This document shows, one piece after another, positions 55,699 to 64,000 of a stretch of DNA of 64,000 nt (position 1 is its first letter; the number at the start of each line of letters is the position of its first letter). The stretch comes from Caprella mutica (Eukaryota > Arthropoda > Malacostraca > Amphipoda > Caprellidae), in NCBI GenBank assembly GCA_947561585.1, contig CANNZV010000503.1, forward strand, positions 124,001-188,000, in the 5' to 3' direction. Made by a program: the position numbers and the translations under genes. The notes under the pieces were generated by a model. It was not told the origin of the DNA. It saw only the letters and a list, made by a program, of their open reading frames with translations, and made no database searches.

Positions 55699-56049
55699 AT
55701 GATTAGATTCTGTCTACAAAAAATTAGGTATGAAAACTGTAAATTGGACGAACAAGCTCCAAGTTTATTATACGTGTTTTATATTCCAATGGAATCATAT
55801 GTTTTGTCTAGGGAAATTACACATGTTTCATTAGAAAATAATAATACTAATACCATAGATAACATTACTTATACACATAATATAATGATAATAAACAATA
55901 TGATAATGTTTACATTACCCTTGAACATTTATTCAATTAGAATATCTGGAAGAAAATTATTTCATATTTGTTTTCAATCATGGAACTGCAGGAAAAACTC
56001 TACTTTTTTTATCATGTTAGAATATGGCAATGCATACATTATGCCCTGA
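55699..56049 (+). CDS. longest non-repeat ORF, 116 codons, unknown
   Basis: ATG-started, ending at TGA. It reads MIRFCLQKIRYENCKLDEQA and later SLENNNTNTIDNITYTHN. Much of it is Ile/Asn/Tyr-rich, as expected from AT-driven codons. Assuming about 70% A+T, roughly one ORF of this length is expected by chance in six frames of 64 kb, so it needs outside support. Confidence 0.2.
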   Translation: MIRFCLQKIRYENCKLDEQAPSLLYVFYIPMESYVLSREITHVSLENNNTNTIDNITYTHNIMIINNMIMFTLPLNIYSIRISGRKLFHICFQSWNCRKNSTFFIMLEYGNAYIMP

Positions 56050-57793
56050 ATCCCTTTAGATTGAAAGTTGTGGACATAACACTTCAGGACAGGGACATTA
56101 AGCCATCTTAGGAAATAGAATTCATAGCTATATTCAGTTTGAAAGGGACGCAAGATTTTAAATTTAATAGTCCTGCAATTTCTAGCAGCTCACTGCATTA
56201 TAATTGGACCTAACTACAAAAGAAGTTAAGATTAGCGAATAAAATTACCAAGAAGTCAAAATGTCAGGAAAGAAATTACCTGGTAGAGTGGTGGACATGA
56301 TGAACCCTCATCGATTCTTTAATATAATTATTTTATCATGTATTTTTTCTTTTATTAGAAAACGGTCTAAGTAAACTGATCAAGATGTCGTGAAGTTGTA
56401 AACTATAGCCTTTTGAAACCACCGAAGTCTCAATACCTCACTCACTATGAATAATCCTGACATCAAAACCTACAAAAGAATGATATGATAATGCAAAGAT
56501 TTTAGTTGAACGAAGATTTCATGAATTTTCAAATATGGAATATATATGCACTCGTATTAATATTAATATCGTTGAATATTCCGCATTAGTTAATGAGTTT
56601 TGAATAAATGAAATATATTTTTCCAGAGAATTTTGATTTTAGGTCAGATCATTTAGTAGATTTGCATGTTCTATCGCGGAAGGATATAAATTCTTGATAA
56701 TGACACTTTGATAATTCAACACCATATTGGTTAGTAAGGAAAAGGATTCCCCAAAATGAGGTGAGGGTCACCGTGGGGATTGAGGAGCTGATGATGGAGG
56801 TGAGGGATTAAAGCTTGGCAGCGTGATTTGTATGGGAAAATACAGTTCTGTACATGTCCATATAAAAATTACAAGTTGATAATGATTATGAGATTTAGTA
56901 AGAGTATGACCATTGAAGAATATACTTTCCTCCCCCACCCACAGGAGGATTGGGAGGTGGAAGTGACTATTTTTGGTTTTAGTTTTTATCAGTATATTAC
57001 AATAATTCATGTTTTTGTTCATAAGTACGATATCATCAATTAAAAAAGTACCCTATTTAAAAGTGACACATGAATATAAGATTTTTCTACCTTCATCCCC
57101 AATTTATGGAGGAGGGCAGTGATGTACGATTTTTCCTAATATGGCTTCAATTAAATTTAACATCCAGTCAATAGGTATGTATTAGAATTTCATTATGGTG
57201 AACCTAATTGAGTGAGTCAATATTCTGTCTCTCCCTGGTATAAAATGAAAGTGTGAAGGGTTAAAGTCAAGTTTTTAAGTACATCTACTACGATCCTTAT
57301 CGACTGTACTGCAACGTTATCCATAAATAATGCATCCATTGTTATTCTATTTTTCTTTTTACAACATTTATGTTTCATTAAGATCAGAAATAAACTGAAT
57401 ACTGAAGATAAAATATTTCATATATTTTTAATTACTTCTATAGAACAAAAGCACTCAGGAGTTCAATTAAAATGTATTTAAAAACACCCATTTTGTATAG
57501 ATGTTTAGTTTGCCGCAATTTTCAGGCTGATTTTGTTCAAAAAGGCCTACGTGGAACAGTTCCTGGAAAATAATTTCCCATCTCTTTGATGCCATTATCG
57601 ATAATAAAGCATTTTGTGACTCTTTTGGTGCTGCGGATAGAGTTTTAATTTAGGAAACCATGTTTGCGTGCAGCTGAAAATGTTAGTAATTGGATGGCTT
57701 CGTGTACAGAGAGATGAAAGGAAAAACCTGTGATTTATAGTCAAATGTTAGTCAAGTTTTCAAATTGGAATCTTCTATCATAATTTTGTTCTA

Positions 57794-58075
57794 AAATTTA
57801 GTAATAAGGTTATTAATTTAGTAATAAGGTTATTAATTTAGTAATATGGTTATTAATTTAGTAGTAAGGTTATTAATTTAGTAATAAGGTTATTAATTTA
57901 GTAATAAGGTTATTAATTTAGTAATAAGGTTATTAATTTAGTAATATGGTTATTAATTTAGTAATAAGGTTATTAATTTAGTAATAAGGTTATTAATTTA
58001 GTAATATGGTTATTAATTTAGTAATAAGGTTATTAATTTAGTAATAAGGTTATTAATTTAGTAATATGGTTATTT
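57794..58075. repeat. 20-bp minisatellite, 14 copies
   Basis: The unit is AATTTAGTAATAAGGTTATT. The single variant TAATATGG recurs at regular intervals in the later part (every third unit from about 57940), so block duplication is likely. Confidence 0.95.
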
Positions 58076-58180
58076 AGTATCAGGTTTTTAGTTAGATATA
58101 CAAAAAAGTGCATGCATGCACATGAATCTCTGCTTACTTCTGAGTTGATATTTAAAATATTTAAGTTTTATTTAAATTTA

Positions 58181-58312
58181 CGCAGAGAAAATTGATTAAA
58201 AATCTGTAAAATTATTTTAGTTTTTAATTGAAAAAATCGTTTTGGAAAAAAATTGGTAATATGAAATCTAAGGAATCAAATTTGGTTCAAAGAATGAAAA
58301 TTTTCTCTACGA
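58181..58312. mobile_element. small MITE, CGCAGAGAAAATT ends
   Basis: CGCAGAGAAAATTGATT at the left and AATGAAAATTTTCTCTACG at the right are inverted. It belongs by its ends to the CAC(T/A)GAGAAAA group and sits 11 bp from the start of the large 18-bp array. Confidence 0.6.
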
Positions 58313-58322
58313 ATTAGATCTT

Positions 58323-61300
58323 TGAAAAGTCATACTAGTTTCAAAAGTCATACTAGTTTTAAAAGTTATACTAGTTTTAAAAGTCATACTAGTTTTAAAA
58401 GTCATACTAGTTTAAAAGTCATACTAGTTTTAAAAGTCATACTAGTTTTAAAAGTCATACTAGTTTTAAAAGTCATACAAGTTTCAAAAGTCATACTAGT
58501 TTCAAAAGTCATACTAGTTTTAAAAGTTATACTAGTTTCAAAAGTCATACTAGTTTTAAAAGTCATACTAGTTTTAAAAGTCATACTAGTTTGAAAAGTC
58601 ATACTAGTTTGAAAAGTCATACTAGTTTGAAAAGTCATACTAGTTTTAAAAGTCATACTAGTTTTAAAAGTCATACTAGTTTCAAAAGTCATACTAGTTT
58701 TAAAAGTTATACTAGTTTTAAAAGTCATACTAGTTTTAAAAGTCATACTAGTTTAAAAGTCATACTAGTTTTAAAAGTCATACTAGTTTTAAAAGTCATA
58801 CTAGTTTTAAAAGTCATACTAGTTTTAAAAGTCATACTAGTTTTAAAAGTTATACTAGTTTTAAAAGTCATACTAGTTTTAAAAGTCATACTAGTTTAAA
58901 AGTCATACTAGTTTGAAAAGTCATACTAGTTTTAAAAGTCATACTAGTTTTAAAAGTCATACTAGTTTCAAAAGTCATACTAGTTTTAAAAGTTATACTA
59001 GTTTTAAAAGTCATACTAGTTTTAAAAGTCATACTAGTTTAAAAGTCATACTAGTTTTAAAAGTCATACTAGTTTTAAAAGTCATACTAGTTTTAAAAGT
59101 CATACTAGTTTTAAAAGTCATACTAGTTTTAAAAGTTATACTAGTTTTAAAAGTCATACTAGTTTCAAAAGTCATACTAGTTTTAAAAGTCATACTAGTT
59201 TTAAAAGTCATACTAGTTTGAAAAGTCATACTAGTTTGAAAAGTCATACTAGTTTGAAAAGTCATACTAGTTTTAAAAGTCATACTAGTTTCAAAAGTCA
59301 TACTAGTTTTAAAAGTTATACTAGTTTGAAAAGTCATACTAGTTTTAAAAGTTATACTAGTTTTAAAAGTTATACTAGTTTTAAAAGTCATACTAGTTTC
59401 AAAAGTCATACTAGTTTTAAAAGTCATACTAGTTTTAAAAGTCATACTAGTTTTAAAAGTTATACTAGTTTAAAAGTCATACTAGTTTCAAAAGTCATAC
59501 TAGTTTCAAAAGTCGTACTAGTTTTAAAAGTCATACTAGTTTTAAAAGTCATACTAGTTTTAAAAGTCATACTAGTTTTAAAAGTCATACTAGTTTTAAA
59601 AGTCATACTAGTTTTAAAAGTCATACTAGTTTTAAAAGTCATACTAGTTTTAAAAGTCATACTAGTTTTAAAAGTCATACTAGTTTAAAAGTCATACTAG
59701 TTTTAAAAGTCATACTAGTTTTAAAAGTCATACTAGTTTTAAAAGTCATACTAGTTTTAAAAGTCATACTAGTTTTAAAAGTCATACTAGTTTAAAAGTC
59801 ATACTAGTTTTAAAAGTCATACTAGTTTTAAAAGTCATACTAGTTTAAAAGTCATACTAGTTTTAAAAGTCATACTAGTTTTAAAAGTCATACTAGTTTA
59901 AAAGTCATACTAGTTTTAAAAGTCATACTAGTTTTAAAAGTCATACTAGTTTTAAAAGTCATACTAGTTTTAAAAGTCATACTAGTTTTAAAAGTCATAC
60001 TAGTTTTAAAAGTCATACTAGTTTTAAAAGTCATAATAGTTTCAAAAGTCATACTAGTTTTAAAAGTCATACTAGTTTCAAAAGTCATACTAGTTTTAAA
60101 AGTCGTACTAGTTTTAAAAGTCATACTAGTTTCAAAAGTCATACTAGTTTTAAAAGTCATACTAGTTTTAAAAGTCATACTAGTTTCAAAAGTCATACTA
60201 GTTTCAAAAGTCATACTAGTTTCAAAAGTCGTACTAGTTTTAAAAGTCATACTAGTTTTAAAAGTCATACTAGTTTTAAAAGTCATACTAGTTTTAAAAG
60301 TCATACTAGTTTCAAAAGTCATACTAGTTTTAAAAGTCATACTAGTTTTAAAAGTCATACTAGTTTCAAAAGTCATACTAGTTTCAAAAGTCATACTAGT
60401 TTCAAAAGTCATACTAGTTTTAAAAGTCATACTAGTTTTAAAAGTCATACTAGTTTTAAAAGTCATACTAGTTTTAAAAGTCATACTAGTTTTAAAAGTC
60501 ATACTAGTTTTAAAAGTCATACTAGTTTTAAAAGTCATACTAGTTTTAAAAGTCATACTAGTTTTAAAAGTCATACTAGTTTAAAAGTCATACTAGTTTC
60601 AAAAGTCATACTAGTTTTAAAAGTCATACTAGTTTTAAAAGTCATACTAGTTTTAAAAGTCATACTAGTTTTAAAAGTCATACTAGTTTCAAAAGTCATA
60701 CTAGTTTTAAAAGTTATACTAGTTTTAAAAGTCATACTAGTTTTAAAAGTCATACTAGTTTTAAAAGTCATACTAGTTTCAAAAGTCATACTAGTTTTAA
60801 AAGTTATACTAGTTTAAAAGTCATACTAGTTTTAAAAGTCATACTAGTTTTAAAAGTCATACTAGTTTTAAAAGTCATACTAGTTTCAAAAGTCATACTA
60901 GTTTTAAAAGTCATACTAGTTTAAAAGTCATACTAGTTTCAAAAGTCATACTAGTTTTAAAAGTTATACTAGTTTAAAAATCATACTAGTTTTAAAAGTC
61001 ATACTAGTTTTAAAAGTCATACTAGTTTTAAAAGTCATACTAGTTTTAAAAGTCATACTAGTTTTAAAAGTCATACTAGTTTCAAAAGTCATACTAGTTT
61101 CAAAAGTCATACTAGTTTTAAAAGTCATACTAGTTTTAAAAGTCATACTAGTTTCAAAAGTCATACTAGTTTTAAAAGTCATACTAGTATCAAAAGTCAT
61201 ACTTGTTTTAAAAGTCATACTAGTTTTAAAATCATACTAGTTTAAAAGTCATACTAGTTTTAAAAGTCATACTAGTTTTAAAAGTCATACTAGTATCAAA

Positions 61301-62191
61301 AGTCATACTTGTTTTAAAAGTCATAATAGTTTCAAAAGCAATACTAGTTTTAAAAGTCATACTAGTTTAAAAGTCATACTAGTTTTAAAAGTCATACTAG
61401 TTTTAAAAGTCATACTAGTTTTAAAAGTCATACTAGTTTAAAAGTCATACTAGTTTTAAAAGTCATACTAGTTTTAAAAGTCATACTAGTATCAAAAGTC
61501 ATACTTGTTTTAAAAGTCATAATAGTTTCAAAAGTCATACTAGTTTTAAAAGTCATACTAGTTTAAAAGTCATACTAGTTTTAAAAGTCATACTAGTTTT
61601 AAAAGTCATACTAGTTTTAAAAGTCATACTATTTTCAAAAGTCATACTAGTTTTAAAAGTTATACTAGTTTTAAAAGTCATACTAGTTTTAAAAGTCATA
61701 CTAGTTTAAAAGTCATACTAGTTTTAAAAGTCATACTAGTTTTAAAAGTCATACTAGTTTTAAAAGTCATACTAGTTTTAAAAGTTATACTAGTTTTAAA
61801 AGTTATACTAGTTTTAAAAGTCATACTAGTTTTAAAAGTTATACTAGTTTAAAAATCATACTAGTTTTAAAAGTCATACTAGTTTTAAAAGTCATACTAG
61901 TTTTAAAAGTTATACTAGTTTAAAAGTCATACTAGTTTTAAAAGTCATACTAGTTTTAAAAGTCATACTAGTTTTAAAAGTCATACTAGTTTCAAAAGTC
62001 ATACTAGTTTTAAAAGTTATACTAGTTTAAAAATCATACTAGTTTTAAAAGTCATACTAGTTTTAAAAGTCATACTAGTTTTAAAAGTCATACTAGTTTT
62101 AAAAGTTATACCAGTTTTAAAAGTCATACTAGTTTTAAAAGTTATACCAGTTTTAAAAGTCATACTAGTTTTAAAAGTCATACTAGTATAT
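58323..62191. repeat. 18-bp satellite, about 215 copies, 3.9 kb
   Basis: The unit is AGTCATACTAGTTTTAAA. Common variants are TTTCAAA, TTTGAAA, a 17-bp TTTAAA form, and GTTATAC. Every standard unit contains ACTAGT. A rare trio (AGTATCAAAAGTCATACTTG then CATAATAGTTTC) recurs near 61290 and 61490, showing block duplications of about 200 bp near the right end. The many ORFs (SHTSFK and TSMTFK repeats) exist because the unit is 18 bp and stop-free; 17-bp units break them. It is probably a local satellite, not a gene. Confidence 0.98.
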
Positions 62192-62194
62192 AAA

Positions 62195-62463
62195 TTCATG
62201 ATTGGAACAGTCAAGTAATAAAATTTTCTAATCAACAATTCAAAAAAATGCCTATTATGAAAATAGCGATCGATGAATTTCAAAACAAAATCAATGTTGG
62301 CAATATCGAATGTTATTTCTGAGATTGGCTGATTGGGAAGAAACCTTACAAAACTGATGATTATTTTCTCAGCTGATACAATGTAAGTTTTATTGATTAG
62401 TAAATACATTATTCTGATTGCAATATAGGGTCTCTTCAAGAAATAAATGGTTTTACAGTACAT
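62195..62463 (-). CDS. minus-strand ORF running into the satellite
   Basis: An ATG at 62463 opens 92 unique codons, including IISFVRFLPNQPISEITFDI and VLKFIDRYFHNRHFFELLIR, and then continues in frame into 18-bp repeats as far as 62017. The unique part is fairly protein-like. It might be a gene end overrun by the satellite, an exon, or chance. No domain is recognised. Confidence 0.22.
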
Positions 62464-62776
62464 AATTATATCATTTTCTTAGAAAATGTAGAATATATTA
62501 ATTATCATTTTAATGATCTGCTGAGAAAAAAGTTAATGGCTGGAAATAAAGTATTAATAATTATTCATAGTAATTAAGGGATATTAATTATATGTACATA
62601 GGATAATTACATACAGGTAGAGAAAAAATATAATGATTAATATTTTTATTAAAATGAATATATACTTTGAAATTGCGTTACATTAATGGAGTTTAGCATG
62701 TACGCTCAGAAAAATAAAAAATAAATATAAAACAATCAATGCTTAAATACTGTAAAAAGAAAATAACTATTAGCAC
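62464..62776. other. AT-rich spacer, nothing recognised
   Basis: No feature was supported. Confidence 0.5.
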
Positions 62777-62985
62777 TAGGGTAAATTTCGAATTATCGGT
62801 CAATTTCACATCTTTGGTCATATAAGAAAAAACGATATAATAATTGTTATTTTATTTTTATTTTAGTTGGTATCCATGATACCTGCAGGTATCATGGATA
62901 CCAACTAAAATAAAAATAAAATAACAATTACTATATCGTTTTTTCTTATATGACCGAAGATGTGAAACTGACTGATTACCGGTTC
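62777..62985. mobile_element. palindromic MITE, ATTATCGGTCA family, third copy
   Basis: The left arm TAGGGTAAATTTCGAATTAT, GTCATATAAGAAAAAACGAT pairs with the right arm around a perfect centre (GGTATCATGGATACC / CCTGCAGG region, 62868-62905). The far right end has diverged (TGATTACCGGTTCGAAGG). The centre is unrelated to the other two copies. Confidence 0.85.
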
Positions 62986-63360
62986 GAAGGATTACAAATT
63001 AAAAGAAATTACTTCGAAAGCTATAGAGAGTAAAAGTAAAAGGAAATTAGTGTGAAAGATTTAATTGGAAGTTAAAGGTTCAAGTGTAAGAAATTAAAAA
63101 GTGAAAGTTCGACAGCTTAAAAAGATTAAATTAAAAGTTAATGGCAGGAGAGTGAAAGATTATAAATAACATTATAGTTTGCCCCTCCTTGTGGTGCCTC
63201 TAATTGAGTTACATTTTTCCCGTCTATTTGGTAACAGTGTAAAACATAAGAGAAATGAGACATTATTGGTAAAGAGATATCGGTACCTAGCTATACTCTA
63301 ACTCTAATTCAATTGGAAAATGTGTTATTGTGTACAAAGAGAAAGGAATTTAATTATAGT
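62986..63360. other. purine-rich spacer
   Basis: The + strand of 62986-63165 is strongly A/G-biased with repeated GAAAG and AAATTA words but no clear period. Nothing else was recognised. Confidence 0.45.
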
Positions 63361-63700
63361 AACTGTTTTATTTAATATTTCATTATCAATTTTTTATTAT
63401 TAATTATTAAATGTTTTCGTATTAAATAATTATTATAAATTTGTTTTTATGAAATGTATATTATTAAATGTTTTATTATTAAATGTATTATTTTTAAATG
63501 TAGTATTATTAAAAAAATTATTATTAAATGTTTTATTAATAAATATTATAGAAATAAATGTTTTATTATTATAACTGTTTTATTATTATAAATGTTTTAC
63601 TATTAAATGTTTTATTATAAATGTTTTATTATTAAATGTTTTATTATTAAATATTTTATTAATAAATATTTAAATATTAAATGTAAATTCTTTATTATCA
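63361..63700. repeat. AT simple repeat, TTATTATTAAATGTTT-like
   Basis: An irregular tandem of TTTTATTATTAAATG words about 12-17 bp long, with TATAAATG variants. Confidence 0.75.
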
Positions 63701-64000
63701 TAAATGTTTTATAATGAAGAATGGCAGAGAAGAGAAATTTCCACGCGGCGCTTTTTATTGAAATAAAATATGAATGCTGTGGTATTTCTGACAGATGAGA
63801 TTTACTATAAATAGAATATCCAAATATACATTCCAACAGTTAATAAACTGTCAAATGAATCCCATATTGGTGATTTATATTGTCAGAAGTTACGGTGGAC
63901 ATATTGAAGATTATGTGGCACCCTGGTTTGATCTTCTATGTCCCCACCATTGCTTTCCTTCTGGGTATAGTACACTTCAATGATAGAAATAGGGATATTC
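63701..64000. other. window end, one weak ORF
   Basis: A GC-richer patch at 63880-63970 contains the end of a 62-codon frame (63795-63983) with no domain. It may continue into something outside the window. Confidence 0.3.

Larger units (their letters stand above)
54602..57793. other. long AT-rich spacer
   Basis: It holds two ORF candidates listed separately (55326-55523 and 55699-56049) and GC-richer patches at 56750-56960 with overlapping ORFs on both strands. No transposon ends or arrays were recognised in 3.2 kb. Confidence 0.45.

Noticed and set aside
58323..62191. CRISPR array
   Set aside because: Units are directly adjacent with no unique spacers, and the surrounding sequence is eukaryotic in character.

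Overview
The window looks like AT-rich (roughly 70% A+T by eye), gene-poor nuclear DNA from an invertebrate, most likely an arthropod. The evidence is the absence of any bacterial-style operon or long ORF, dozens of short terminal-inverted-repeat DNA transposon relics (Tc1/mariner, pogo/Tigger-like, hAT and palindromic MITEs), and an exceptional density of minisatellites. The organism cannot be named from the sequence alone. The longest open frames lie inside tandem repeats and are artefacts of stop-free repeat units. Outside repeats I find no complete gene, only a handful of short exon-like open segments in slightly GC-richer islands, all at low to moderate confidence.

Layout. 1-4.2 kb: possible terminal exon at the very start, then AT-rich DNA with old duplications. 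4.2-10.3 kb: a 22-bp array, MITE relics and a 30-36-bp array whose units carry CRE-like ACGTCA cores. 10.8-13.3 kb: nested old transposons. 13.5-15.3 kb: a 30-bp and a 22-bp array. 15.5-15.7 kb: a MITE related to a later one. 17.9-20.4 kb: a 2.5-kb array of a 17-bp unit. 22.5 kb: exon-like segment. 23.0-25.8 kb: a 34-bp array whose locus holds a mariner with another transposon inside it. 27-33 kb: CACTG-ended and mariner-like relics, a 45-bp array, and a 20-bp array inside a MITE. 33.5-34.7 kb: signal-peptide ORF and an exon-like segment. 35-40.3 kb: Tigger-like element, near-perfect 33-bp array and several MITEs. 41.3-43.7 kb: a hAT element with target duplication, next to the best exon candidate. 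44.9-50.6 kb: pogo-like MITEs and a second hAT copy. 51.6-54.6 kb: long palindrome, 13-bp and 39-bp arrays. 57.8-62.2 kb: a 20-bp array and a 3.9-kb array of an 18-bp unit. The remainder is AT-rich.

The strongest overall signal is the link between foldback transposons and minisatellites. At three loci the tandem array sits inside the element, and its unit is a segment of the element itself, as seen by comparison with non-expanded relatives in the same window. Tandem arrays together make up about 11-12 kb of the 64 kb. No pathway or operon-like cooperation between genes can be described here.
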